Source of the DNA: Zelopaecilomyces penicillatus | Lineage: Eukaryota > Ascomycota > Sordariomycetes > Hypocreales > Pseudodiploosporaceae | Direction of reading: 5' to 3' | Assembly (NCBI GenBank): GCA_005765155.1 | Contig: VCCP01000008.1 | Location: 1,550,001 to 1,614,000 of the forward strand | Length of the DNA stretch: 64,000 nt | Shown here: positions 36,266 through 48,970 of the stretch, in pieces | How the letters are laid out: each line of letters starts with the position of its first letter | How positions within the stretch are numbered: position 1 is the first letter of the stretch | Program-made: the position numbers and the translations under genes | The notes under the pieces: generated by a model | What the model was told of the DNA's origin: nothing | The model's database searches: none | What the model saw: only the letters and a program-made list of their open reading frames with translations

Positions 36266-39200
36266 ATGGACACCCGGACTCAAGCCCCCGAATCCCAGCA
36301 TTCTTATCTTCCCGCTGCCTGGTCCTCGTCGACTCCATCCACTCCTGGCGGCTTGGCGTTACACTCGACTGACGGATCTCAAGACGCTTCCGCTCCTGCA
36401 GCCACTGCAGCCGCCGCCAGCGCAGCTGCCAACGCACAGTTCTCTCCTCAGGTCGATTTCTTTCCCTTTCTCTTTCCTCAACACCCCAATATTTATCACG
36501 CCCAGCTTCTTCACTACAACAAACTGATTTCACCCGCACGGGGAGGTGGTGGCCTGCAGACACCACCACTCCCTCCCGTTGTGTCAGCTCCTCACGTCCA
36601 GGCCGCGCCGAGGTCGCGATCTTCTAGCAAAGTGTCGCTCCGGGATAGCACAACTGCCAAGGGGACCACTTCTGGAGGCCATGGGAGTCGGCCACACCAG
36701 GGCCCAGACAAGAACCGCCCGGTTATAACGTCAAAAGAGGCTCCGTCCAAAATGCCTGGCAAACAGGCTCCAGAGCTGGCGAGGAATCTGCCCCATCGGC
36801 CGACTGCTGTGTCTTCGCAGGCCCAGAATCACTCAAGCTCTGTGCCATCAACACCCCATCAGCATGCCCGACAATTTTCCTTCGAATCTCGCGAACCGTC
36901 TCCGACTGCTGGGACCAACCATTCTCCCCGATCTGCATATTCTGAAACCAATAGCACACTTCCGTCTTTGCGGCCACTCCCACCACGATTAGGAGGATGC
37001 AAATACGAAACTGCGCAGATCAACTCGAGAAGGCGGATACCATACTCTGTCGGTAGTGATAGGTTGGAGAAGCTGGATATCCGGACTGTCAAGAGTAAGT
37101 TGACAGAGAACGAGGAGAGGAAGCTTGCCACAGATATGCGTGAGATTTACGATCGATTACTGCCGACCGATAAAGTGGAGGAAGATAGAAGAAAGCTGGT
37201 TCAGAAGCTAGAGACCATCTTCAATGATGAATGGCCCGGACACGACATTAAGGTGCATCTATTTGGATCATCTGGTAATCTCTTGTGTTCAGACGACTCT
37301 GATGGTATGTCGATCCCAACCCTTGCATTACATGCCTGAAAGGTCATGATTGCACAAGTGATGAAGAAACCACTAACCCACCAACAGTGGACATTTGCAT
37401 CACAACTACTTGGCGTGAGCTAGAAGGTGTTTGCATGATTGCTGATTTGCTTGCACGACGTATGTCTCCACTTCAAGGACCGATCGATCCTGCATCTACG
37501 ACTATATGCTGACACAACCTGCAGGGGGCATGGAAAAGGTTGTTTGCATTTCAGCCGCCAAAGTTCCAATTGTCAAGATTTGGGACCCCGAGCTTGGCCT
37601 CGCCTGCGATATGAATGTGAATAACACAGTAGCCCTTGAGAATACACGCATGGTTCGAATATATGTCGAGACCGATCCTCGGGTTAGACAGCTTGCTATG
37701 ATGATCAAATACTGGACACGGAGGAGGATAGTCAACGATGCTGGTAGGACCTCTCATTTTTCTTTTCTGCCGATTGCTTTGTGCCTTGTTGAGAGTCTGT
37801 GCTAATTGTTCGTACAGCTTTTGGAGGTACTCTAAGCTCTTATACATGGATATGCTTGATTATAGCTTTTCTTCAACTTCGAAATCCTTCCGTTTTACCT
37901 TCCTTGCATCAACTGCCGCACAAGATGCCCAAGTCCGACGGAGGCGTTAGCGAATTTGCGGATAACATGAAAAAGCTCAAGGGATTTGGAAACAAGAATA
38001 AATCTTCTGAAGCAGAGCTTCTTTTTCAGTTCTTCCGATTTTATGCCCATGAATTTGATTACGACAAGAACGTTTTATCAGTGCGACAGGGAAAACTTAT
38101 CACCAAAAATGAGAAGAAATGGAATTATGCGATCAACAACCAGCTTTGTGTCGAGGAGCCGTTCAACACCTCGCGGAATCTTGGCAATACCGCAGATGAG
38201 TATTCATTCCGCGGCTTGCACCAAGAGTTGCGGCGAGCGTTTGATCTCCTATCGAATGCAAAACTCGAAGAAGCATGCGAACAGTATGTCTTCCCCAAGG
38301 AGGAGGAAAGAGTATGGTCTCGACCAGCTCCCCAGCCTCGGCCAGTTCTGCTGCGTAGCTCGTCACAGACTCACACGGGGCGGGGTGGCGGTCGTGGTAA
38401 CCATCGAGGTGGCCGGCATAGTAACAATTATCGGGGTGGAGGTTCAAGTAGGCGGGCATCGTCTGCGATTCCTACCTATGACCCAAACATGTTTGTGCAG
38501 CCAATGGGCATGCAACAAGACATGTCCTGGTTTCAAAACCCGCATCTGCAGATCCAATACGCGCAGCAGGACCTGATGACACAGATGGCGTATGCTCAGG
38601 AAAATATGCGGCAGTTGCACCTCTATGCACAGTCACCGGCGTTTCTTCAACATCAGAACATTGGCCAACAACGACTGTCTGTATCGAATGGGTCTGGGCA
38701 ACAGTCGGCCGATCGCTCCCGAACAAATTCTTTTGACAACCCTCCTATTAGCGCTCCCTTGAGACCTGATCTGTATGCTATCTATGGAATGGGCCTGAGC
38801 CATCCCTTTTACGCCCAAGCTGCCACCGGTTACGGGACGTACCCATCATCACCAGCCACGCCCAACGGGACTGGTCAGGATTTTCGCCGTCCCCTTCAGA
38901 GATCCACCGTGACATCTGAGTCGGGAGTGTCAGCCTCGAGTAGCTCACTTAGATCACAGTCACAGCCAGCATCTAGGTTGCCGTCATCTGCCCCTCGAAG
39001 TGCAGGGTACACTCTAGACAGCCAGCCATCTACTAGTGCTTCAATGTATGCGCCGAGAAGCGCAAACGGAATCCCTATTCCCAGCTTTATTTCTGACGAC
39101 ACCGACGTTGAGGATACGCCCAGGCCAGTCTCAGATTCACCGCATTCGGAGGAGAGCAAATCAACTGGGTATTTCCCTCCTCAGATGAGTTCAAGCCCCA

Positions 39201-40441
39201 CTAAGCCGGTAATCCCCAGTCAACAATCAACCCAGCCAGTTCAAGCGCAAAGCCAGGTTCCGCCCTCAAACAGAATCGCCTTTGGAGATGTATCTGGCCA
39301 GTCCTCCAGTCCAGGAAGGCGGAGACTATCGACAGACCAACTTCCCCAGACTCTCCTTGACCGGAGGATGAGGCGAGCTTCAAGATCCCCTTCACCGCTT
39401 GGACATTCTCGGGCGTTCTCGGTCGGGACGTCATCAGCGCCGCTTTCTTCTGCGCCTTTTCCTGGCAGTCAAAATAAGAACTCAACGAGACCTCTGGTTG
39501 TCAACGGATCCGGGCTCAAACCAAGTATGGCTGCTTCTGGTGCTGCACGTCAACAGTCCCGAATGGAGCCTTTGCATATCGATGATTCAGCGCCATTGTA
39601 TTACGATAACGCTTTACACATCAATATGGCACCACCACTGGTCCCCTATGTTACTCCTGATTCCACTGTATCGCAAGGATTTGTGCCCGGTCCCGCCTCG
39701 CACAAGACGGCCGACCATCCCCCCGTCATCGCCAATGGATCCAACAGCGTTCCAGCTCCACCTCCTGCTGATGATACGTCCTTTCGAGAACGAATAGCGA
39801 TGATGAATTCTTACAACGCCAATTATGCCAACTATGCCAATATGACCCAGGACATTGCGCAAAATGGTGGAGCAGCAAGACTATCGCCCTCAGCACGACA
39901 GCGCTTAATGTCTCGACAACCTCAAAGCGGCGTGATTGCCCCATTGGACCTCGCAATTGGAGACAATCGTGTTGGCAAGTCGGTGGTTGCCGAAATGGCG
40001 CATCTGTCTCCTGTTTATGAGACAAGGACTCCCTCCCCAACAACGTTGCGGAAGCAAGACAGCTCTACTACAGGGCGGCACAAGTCCGAAACGCGGGCCG
40101 AATCAAAAGCCAACAAGGTGGAGGCGGCAAAGCAAACGTCAAAACTGGACGAATCGGTGACTGCGTCTGCACAGAACCCAAAGTCTTCTCCCAAGGTGTC
40201 TTCTGCTAAGGTATCTTCAGCCAAGGTGCCATCTCCGAAGATGCAAAAGCCAGTTGTTCACACCCAAAAGGGAAATCCGCCCAGGGAGAATGGCCATGTA
40301 CGCAGTGCCAAAAGTGAGACCGATGGGGGCTGGCAAAAGGCCGGTAAAGGAAAGAAGAAGGCGAACAACATCACTACCACAGAACCTACGGCAAATGTGG
40401 AACAGCCCCCGAAACACGAATCAGAACGCAAGGGTGGCTGA
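36266..40441 (+). CDS. CID1-like noncanonical poly(A)/uridylyl transferase with long disordered tail
   Basis: Exons 36266-37304, 37388-37459, 37525-37743 and 37818-40441 join in phase to 1317 residues. Residues 1-260 are Ser/Pro/His-rich and disordered. The nucleotidyltransferase core starts near 275: GSS at 334-336, the metal-binding pair Asp346 and Asp348 (SDVDICITTTW) and the third carboxylate Asp399 (ACDMNVNN). All three catalytic aspartates are present, so the enzyme looks active. The helical domain follows (MIKYWTRRRIVNDAFGGTLSSYTW) and then the PAP/25A-associated domain at about 508-540 (LLFQFFRFYAHEFDY). An RGG-rich RNA-binding-type stretch lies near 628-660. The remaining 650 residues are disordered, with a short SSPKVSSAKVSSAKVPSPK-type repeat near the end. 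The family adds A or U to RNA 3' ends in turnover and surveillance pathways; the nucleotide preference cannot be read here. Introns interrupt only the catalytic core. Confidence 0.92.
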
Positions 40442-41487
40442 ACGTTTGGGCAAATGGTGTGCGCAACGAAGCGAGAATTTTCTCTCTTGACCTCTTGAGA
40501 TCAAATTCAATCCCGATTCTCCATGAGGCTTGATCAAGTCTGTGTAAATACTCATGTCACTGGCAAGAGGTTCTAGTGCACTTCTTCTGCTACCTGATCT
40601 ATTCGCATCCGTTGATGTCTCCTCCTTGCCCACCCACGTTCTTGGATAGAGCAACCATGTTTCAGCGAGCGGATTTGTTCATGGTGACAAAGCGACATAG
40701 CCAGTAAAGGCCGCATGCTCTCTTGATGACACGCATCGACAGGGAAAAAACACATAATAAGAGTAGGGGAGCTTGGACATTCTTCAGGATCTCGCGGATC
40801 TCGCCGTAAGAGTTGGTAAAAACACAAAACAAGTGTAGGTATGTAGGGTGAGATGTACGACTTGATGGGTTAGCGGCAACACGATGGTGTGTCTACCAAA
40901 CATTGAAGGCTTCGTAAAAGAAGTTGAGGATTCGGGTGGGAGGGCGGGAAGGGGTATATATTTGCATATATCTACACACACAGGCCGGCGGGGTTGGCGT
41001 TTGCGTTGAGACAGGCCATTGGGGAATTTGGGGGGGAATGGACTCCCCTCTTATTTCTTCTCTTTTTTTTATTACAAAGGAGCAACAAAGCGGCATAGAT
41101 GGATGTGTTTAAACTTATGAACAGAGATATCACGGGCGGTGAGATAAATGATAACTTATAAAGCATGTGGTTTCACCTTTAAAGATAGGGAGGAAAGGGG
41201 GTGTGTAGCCAAGAGCGAACAGTTTCACATGAGAATGAATATTTCGTACGAGTAAAAAGACGGTGTGTCTGATGCTTGATTATTATACTGACAACTGAAG
41301 ATGTACTTTGAATATTCTTTCTCGCATGTGATATCAAGGCTATAAGACCAAGGAAACAAAGACGATGTGGCTCCCTGGACGATGTTGTCAACGACCCGGA
41401 TGAAATTGAAGAAATGCTATGTACATGGAGTATTTGATGTATTCATTTAACATAATTTTTTATACACAGGTTGTTGGGTGTTATGCG
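40442..41487. other. Convergent 1-kb spacer
   Basis: Lies between the stop codons of the nucleotidyltransferase (+) and the FAD monooxygenase (-). It contains AT-rich DNA, a short ATATAT tract near 40960 and an eight-T run around 41065. No gene is supported. Confidence 0.5.
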
Positions 41488-43093
41488 TCATGATAGTAGT
41501 TTCGAGTTGGGTATGGGCACCCCCCAAGCCATGTTCCCTGATATACGCTCCTCGCCTTGTATGAAGCTAAACGGCTGCGCCTGCGCAAGGTCGCTTGCCT
41601 CCTTCCGGGCTAGAAATCTCTGTACAAAGCGGAAAGGCATAGCATAGAGATCGAGGAACCGGTGGATGCGAGACTGCCATGTTGCGGTGGCTGTGGCGTC
41701 TCCGGAGCCTTTACAGCCAGCGACGACGGCGGCGTAGCGTGAGTCTTGGTATGCTGTGAAGGCGTGGGCGAGTAGGGCGCGGTCCTGGCCAAAATCTGAG
41801 GAGGAGGAGGTGGAAGAGGAGGGGTAAAAGGTCCGGGATTGATGGACGGCGCGGTGTAGTTGGTTGACGAGGGCGGCGACATCGAGGATGCCGTTGTTAC
41901 AGCCGGCGCCGGTGCTCGGGGTGTACTTGTGAGCAGCATCTCCGACGAGGACGATCCGGCCGTCCCAACTCCAGTGCTCTAGGACGCCGACCTCGAGGGT
42001 AACGAGACCAGAGTCGATTCGAGACTCAAAGGCGTCGCGGACGTTGAGTTTCCCGCCGTGGATAAGGGGCAGATGGCCCCAGCGAGCGGCCATGGCAGCC
42101 TGGTCGGCAGCAGAGAAGTGGATGCGCTGGCCGCGGGTAATAGGGGAGGGGAGGCGTTCGTAGACACCGGCGACGCTGGTGCCGGGGGCGGCGAAGTACT
42201 GGGTGGCGGCGCCGGGGCCGTGGGATTCGCAGGTTGTGCCGATGGGGAGGTATGATGGTGTTGGGAAGCGGATCCAAATGGCGCGGTAGTTGGCTTCAAA
42301 GGGGTAATCGGGAGAGTTGATGTTTGTCATGTTTGTCATGTTTGCTATGCTGGTACTACTGCTGCTGTCATGGCTGGCTTTGCGGTCTTTGAGTGAGGCA
42401 TCGGGAGATGATGTGATGGAGGAGGAGGAGGAGGCGGATGCTTTGAGGGCGAGGAGACGCATGTGCTCGCGTACGACACTGTGGACGCCATCGGCGCCGA
42501 TGATGATGGTGCCGGAGAAGGAGGTGCCGTCTGCGCAGGTGGCGAGGACGCCGGTGTCGGTGGTGGAGATGGATGTGATTTTCTTGTTGGTGTGGATTCT
42601 GGCTTGGGTGGCTTCGGGGAGGGTATCGTGGAGGACTTGTAGAAGATCGTGACGAGTTATGACTCTGGGTAGAGCGCCGAAACTATACACGAATTAGCAT
42701 CAACGGTGAACCAACAGAAATAACACCACCGCTTGAACAAAGTATAATGGAATATCTTATAAAAAGAAAGTGAAGGTTTGTTATTACTACTCACTACTCT
42801 TTCTGAAGCTCAAAAAAATGAACATCCCCCAAATCCCGGCCCATATGATCACAACGGCCAATCTTGGAATCCAGCGGTGCGCTCACACGCTGAAGAGCAT
42901 CATGTAGTCCGAGCTGGCCCAAGGTACGCATCGCAGCAGGTAGCATGACAAGATGGGATCCTGCGTCGGTGACGACAGCGGGGCGGCGCTCGAGGAGGAC
43001 GAAGTCGATGTTGGCGTGGGTGAGGGCGTGGGCGGCTGTGAGGCCGATGGGGCCGCCGCCAATGACGATGACGGTGAATTTTTCGAGAGGCAT
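41488..43093 (-). CDS. FAD-dependent monooxygenase (aromatic/terpenoid hydroxylase type)
   Basis: Exons 43093-42795 and 42682-41488 with a 112-bp intron (GTGAGT...TAG) give 497 residues. The ATG at 43093 starts MPLEKFTVIVIGGGPIG; the open frame upstream lacks another ATG. The Rossmann dinucleotide motif GGGPIG is at 12-17 and the ribose-binding Glu at 35 (LLERRP). The second FAD motif GDAAHKYTPSTGAGCNNG begins at 347, followed by a helix typical of class A flavoprotein monooxygenases (DVAALVNQL). These enzymes use FAD and NAD(P)H to hydroxylate or epoxidise aromatic or isoprenoid substrates. Residues about 180-222 form a Ser-rich low-complexity insert, including a tandem NMTNMTNIN, in the middle of the FAD-binding domain. 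No companion biosynthetic genes flank it, so the substrate is unknown. Confidence 0.9.
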
Positions 43094-44686
43094 GGTGGGG
43101 CGGATGTGTCTCACATAAATTGATATGTAAATGTGTATATATGATGAATGGATAAAGAGGATGAAAGGAACTTGGGGAATATAGTTAGATATAAGAGGTG
43201 GTAGAGTGTGATGGCATCAAGGTGCCTGGGTGATGAGCTCCTCTCATTGCTCTCCCTTTTTGATGTGTAAGTTATATTCCTTCAACTCCAACCGAGAGCT
43301 CCCCCTCGTTCTCGGTTAGCCGTTAGGTACACAAAAAAGATATGCGCCGTAGGGTTTATTAATAAAAGAAAAATAAACTGCGTTGTTGCTGCATCTCCGT
43401 CCAAAGGAGCCGGCCACAGCCTTCTTATGGCGGGTACGCTGCCGTCCGGGCTGTTCCCTAAAATTATATGGTTGGGTCTTTTCTTCTCCAAACGGTCTCA
43501 TTCTTCCCGCGGTGCATCCCTCCCCCTTGTCATAGTTGTATGTATGTTTGTACTCCGTACATACAGTACAAACAATCCTAGCCTTGCCGGGTAATTCGCC
43601 GCAGGCCCCCCCCCCTGTCACATACACACCCCTGTTGTACATCTTGCGCGCGCGCGTTTTGGTGTGCTATTTGCTCACTTGCGTGTCAGAGAATCCTATT
43701 CTTGCCATTTGTGGATTGTACGAGTCAGATGTGAGAAGGTTGATGGGGGATTTGTGGAGTTTTTGGCATAACGTTTTTGCTGGGGGGTGTGTGTTTGTTT
43801 AGTAGGGATTTGGACTAGTTGGGACATGAACTACCTATGGAACGTCCAGCTGGGCTTGGCATAGAGGCACAGGGCAAATCCTGGGGGGGAGAGAAAGTGT
43901 GAGTACCGAGCTTATCTGTCTTGGACCCTGTAAATTATTGATATTGGGGAGGGAGTGTAAACCAGCCAACCAAAAACCAAATGAGCCAAGAGCAGAGGGC
44001 CCTGCATGTTGGGGTTTTTGTGGGTTTATGTTGGTGGTTAGGTAGGTTGGGTTGTTGGTGGTTTTGACAAAGAACCCGAAGCTGGAAACGGCCGATGGGC
44101 TGAGGTTGCTAGTGTGGGCTGTAGACTTGTAGATTCATCAAGAAAGTCGACCCGACACCACCGTCGGAGCTGGAACTGTTTAAAATCACACGGAAAAGTG
44201 GAGAAGGTACCAACAGTCCCGGTTATGTTATTAAAAAGGAATTGTACATATAATTAAATCAAATACCTTCTTGACTGATCAAATGAGCTGATGAACAGTG
44301 TCTGTCTAAACTGATCGGATGGCCCCATGATCTACACAGATTTTCCCATGCGCTTCTCAGGGTGATTGCAACTGTTTCGAGGCCATTTCCCTATTAGGAA
44401 ACCTAAATAAAGTAGGGAGGGAGGGGGGGGGGAATGACTTGGATGGGGGTCAGTTAAGCTGCCTAGTACCGGGATAGCAGCAGTTCATTTGGTGTGGGAT
44501 GGGTGGATGGATGGATGTGCCGAACCGCGCCGCACTGCCAAGTTGCTCTCAGGCACGGTAGGGAGGTGTAGAGGTTGCTATATGTACAGGTGTCACTTTG
44601 CTTCGGCATGTCATTGAACTGCTATATGTGTCTGTGTTATAACCAAGTCATCAAACCCTAAATGCTCCTCAAACAGCCTCCCATTC

Positions 44687-44705
44687 TTTGTTTGTTTGTT
44701 TGTTT
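44687..44705 (+). repeat. TTTG tetranucleotide repeat
   Basis: About five tandem TTTG units in intergenic DNA. Confidence 0.85.
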
Positions 44706-46903
44706 CCCCGTCTTCTGTCGCGATGATCCGAGACACACGTAAACTCGGGCCTCGCGACAATCACCCTCCGAGACTAACAGCGGTCCCCCTCCTCCACAAC
44801 AAAGGTAGGTATCCTAGTAGAGAACCCCGCCCCCACAACAGTGCCGCTCATCCGCTTTTCGTCTTTTTTTTCCCGCTCATGGATCATTACTCAGATGTTC
44901 TGTGCTAGGTATCAGTATTATTGTTATTATTATCGACCTATAGTAGTACTTCTTACATTGGCCGCGCGGCAAAACATCTTGATGGTCTTTTTTCCCTCTT
45001 GCTGGACGAGGTGAACAGGGGGCACCTGTTTGACTGGGGAACCATGAACATGTACGGCACACTGTACCTTGGGTCAGCGACGATCAAGGCCGACTCACTA
45101 TGACAATCAGTGTGTCGATTTCTGGGGCAACCTTTGCACTGTCAGGATCGGGATTTTTCTCATCCAGTGATCCGATTTATAATAATAGTCGCCAAGCCAA
45201 AAAGGATGTTGCGGCGTTTACCATAAAGAGACACATTGATTCATTTCAATTGACATCAGGCCATCCATCACCCCATCCATCCCTGCCAAGTTTCAGGGTG
45301 TGTCAAACACCAGCACCCATCAAACGGCTACATCCACGGTCAAAATTCACGACACAACCCAATCACTCATTTTTGATATGCCATTTGTCCCTTCTCCCTC
45401 GTCTTCCCGCAATCGCCAATAGTTTTCTCATTGTTATCTGGCATTTCTAGTTCTTACTTAGTGAGTATGTGACCCGCAAAGGGCGGGCAGGAGCCGCGCA
45501 TCTACACCTACCCATGAGTAGATATTACTCACCTAGCTGGGCATGCCTGGTCTGCTGGGGGGGGGGGTCTGACGCCATAGCTTCGTTTTCTTTCTCCAAA
45601 ACCATGTTAGTTCCCGTCCTGTTTGCTGCAGTGCGGCTGATTAAAATTTACGCTACCCCCGAGGCGAACGATTTCCCCAATTATTATGGTCATCGGTGTG
45701 GAAACAGCTTCCTTCCTGTAAAATTTAAGAGGTCTAGTTGGGGATTTGCTGGATTGTGAACGAGCAGATCCCTATGCTTTCACGTACTGCAAAGCTACTA
45801 TACGCTCAAGACTATAATGAGAGCTCACGGATACTTTGAAATAAAAAAAGAAGAAGCCCCATAGACTAGTGTAGTATCTCCCATTTTAAAATGGCCAGGC
45901 TTTACACTGTTGGTCATACGGAACGTGCCTAGTGCGTGGATGTCACCGCCACCTCATGCATCATGTAAATAGACGTCTAGGCTACCATGCTCACCTTTGG
46001 TCCCGTCTTTACATTGTGGCTTTTCGTATTACTGTCCTTCTTTTCTCAGAGCTGCAGGTGCAGTTTCTTTGGAACGGACGAATGTCTTAACCGATATTGG
46101 CGCAGGCAAGAAGCGGTTTGGCATCCAACATGGAGGGAGGCAGCTCATCAACATGTGCCAGCACACCAGGCGCTCACAAGGTCTACAACTAGAGATGTCA
46201 TGCTGTGTGGGTACTTTGTATTGCGGCAATTCATCAGGGTCCCAGGTATTAGATAGCCAGGCAGGAACATCATTGATCATCGTCGTCGTGTTTGTTGACC
46301 CCACCAACCCACCCTCCCTCGGCATCGTGGTTAATGAGGCAAACTCCGAGATCTCCCTTCTCCCCCACCACCCCCATATGCAACAGACCTGGGTTGGCCA
46401 TGTACACCTATCAAGTGGCATGAGCACAGACAGTGGAGGAAGTGCGTCCAGCATGATCAGAGCTGTCTAGATTGGGCGGCATTTAGACACACTCAGATAC
46501 GACTAGCTACCTGGTAGGGCTACTCTATATGCAGGCCAAATAATACTTTACCAGTCCCGAGGACGTAGAGTCGGGACCTGCCAGCCAGCGGGGTGGGCCA
46601 CCTGTCAGTGCGATGCGAGCGAGCGAGCGCTACTGTAGTATCATGGCGAAGTTACTTTGTGCGCCTTTTTAAGTTGTTTGTGTGTGTTGCTCGAGTAAGG
46701 CAGTCTAGGGTGCAGTCAGTCCCCCTTAGCACGTCATGTAGGAGAATGGCGATGTGACACTAGATGAAGCGTTGGCATGGAATTGGCCAATGGGCTAATG
46801 CGTCCTCACTTGCAGAGTTGGGGTAGGCAGAAAAGGTTGAAGTGTTGGCATAGCAGGCATGCTTATTTTGGGAAATATGGATGTATGTTTACAGGCTTGT
46901 AGA

Positions 46904-46926
46904 ATATATATATATATATATATATA
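46904..46926 (+). repeat. TA dinucleotide repeat
   Basis: About eleven tandem TA units in intergenic DNA. Confidence 0.9.
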
Positions 46927-48552
46927 CGCTGTAATTTCTTTTCATCGCTGATGGCCACCGGAGTACAACCATACAGATGGCAAGAGAAATTAGTGTTTGC
47001 TAAATCACCTGGTACTTTTTGGGATTGAGGAATCAGACAAATTATTGGTATGCCTGTGCCCAATAAAGGTTGATTGGCGTCGCATGGTCGCCTACCTAAT
47101 ATATTATCTAGCATATATGTCAGTGCCCTTGTTGTGAAGGGTCAGTTTGCTATGGTCTCATGTCAACATCAGTGGGAAACTCCGCGCTGAGGCCAGCGTA
47201 TGAACTCTAGATGTCGCTATGCTGGTGAATGTGTAATAGGTCATGGATTAACCCGCAACTAGCCTTGGGCTGTTAACAAGGCAAATGAATTAGCAATATC
47301 TGACATTCAACAACTCCCCCAAGTCTGGTGTCCATTAATAGATGTCTGACAATACGAACATCTAATTATAAAAATGAAAATATAGAGCAATGCAGCATCG
47401 TCCAACGGTAGGCAGACGAATCAAAGAAAACGGCCAGTTCACCGTTTCAGGACCGGGGCTTTTCTGAGTGGTTCTGCAGTCCCGAGACATACATGTGTGG
47501 CTATGAAGAAGCTTAATAAAAAAACCTGATTCTCGTGTCCGCAATGGTTGGTGCCTAGAAGTTAAGAGGTACGGATGCAACCATCATCTGACAGTACCTA
47601 CCATCGGCGGCTGTAACTTGGAAAATCCTTTCTTTTCAATCGCCGGTATACCTACTACTGTTCATTTTGTGTGTTTTTTTTGGCTCTTTGATTAACATAC
47701 ACAGAACAAGCGTTTGCCAGCTCCAAAAGTAATTGCATAGTTGATTTTATTTAGTCCATACAGTAGGCACGTACAAGTTTAGTGCAAACCGTAGGCCCAG
47801 GCCACCCATCACAGCGCTCCACACTCCCGTCTGTCTTCCAATCACGGCAATCTCTCTGTTTATCCACCTAATGTGGTGGTATTAGAAGCGTGCAACTCTG
47901 CAGCCAAATCTTCTTTTCTTTTTCCCCGTGCCCTGCATCTTGTTGTTGTTAGCCAACCTTTATTTTCCAAACTCCTGTGACCAGCTCTCTCGTTTTGAAA
48001 CCCCCCCCCATTCAATTGGGACGTATTTGTTGGTCTTTCTGCCTGGGAAAAGCCCCCGTGCGCCCCTTGCGCCTGGTTGGGTTCTAGACCTCCCATCTCA
48101 CGTGGCCTCGACACTGAATGGACGGCTGAGCTGGGGAGCTCGTAGCGCCCAATAACGGCCTCGGGTTCGCCGTATTGGCAACCACAGAGCTACGGTTCTT
48201 TTCGCCTGTGCTTGGCGCAACCATGATGGCCTGATGAACCTGGCGCGGGCGAGTTGGAAGACGACTTGCAACCAAACATCTTGACACCTAATATTACCAC
48301 AGGCCGCTCACAAGTCACAACAGTGCTTCGAGTGCTATGCTGTGCTGCTTTTCCCCCACAATCGACGGACGGACAGACATTGACCAGATTGACTCTGTCT
48401 AGTGGCCGCTAGTGGGCTCAAGTCGCCCTGTGGCCTGACCGATCCAAGCAAACAGCGCTGCCCGCGGCCACTGATCGGATCCCAGCCGTCCCGACCGAGC
48501 TGCCAAGACACCATCGCAAGGCGGCGGATGTAAGGCCACGAACATCCACGCA

Positions 48553-48583
48553 ACATACACACTCACACATACACACACACACC
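48553..48583 (+). repeat. CA-rich imperfect dinucleotide repeat
   Basis: Imperfect CACACA tract with interspersed T in the upstream region of the BTB-protein gene. Confidence 0.8.
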
Positions 48584-48970
48584 TCCAACGAGCACTTCTA
48601 TTCTACCCAAATACACTCTGCTTCCCCTCTTCCCTTTGACTTGGACTCTCACTTTTTCCCACAGCATCGTCTACCCCGCCGGAAGTAGCAAACCGAATTC
48701 TACTCCCGGTTCCGACCAGTCCGCCGTCATTGAGGTCGCGGCTCGGAAACAATGCCGCCGTCGGATGCAGGCATTCACGCCGCCTTGGACCACGAGGCTT
48801 GATGGAACAGCCCATTGCATTTCCATCTCTACATCCGACAACACGCGCGCGCGCGTAAGCAAGCAAACAAGAGAGAGAGGGAGAGAATTGAGGCAGACAA
48901 CGAGAGTGCGCCTTAGGACCAGGCGTTGAAGCATCCCCGCATCCAGCCTCAACCTCGAATAACCGCCATC

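Larger units (their letters stand above)
43094..48970. other. 5.9-kb intergenic region, repeat-dotted
   Basis: Gene-poor DNA between the monooxygenase and the BTB-protein gene. It holds the near-palindrome GTACTCCGTAC (43550-43560), a C run (43606-43615), a G run (44423-44432), TTTG repeats (44687-44705), a run of 11 G (45557-45567), a TA repeat (46904-46926), a CA-rich tract (48553-48583) and an alternating CG run near 48842. The final kilobase, with its CT- and CA-rich composition, is likely the BTB-gene promoter and leader. Frames such as 45997-46470 (+) and 47860-48096 (-) are unsupported. Confidence 0.5.

Noticed and set aside
41488..43093. Possible secondary-metabolite cluster around the flavin monooxygenase
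   Set aside because: Neighbours are an RNA nucleotidyltransferase and a BTB protein; no synthase, P450, regulator or transporter lies close enough to suggest a cluster.
45997..46470. 157-codon plus-strand frame
   Set aside because: Starts at a non-ATG codon and shows no domain or conserved pattern; overlapping frames on the other strand are equally long.
47860..48096. 78-codon minus-strand frame ending in a basic segment
   Set aside because: It includes a homopolymer G run and lies in a likely promoter region; no conservation argument can be made from the sequence alone.
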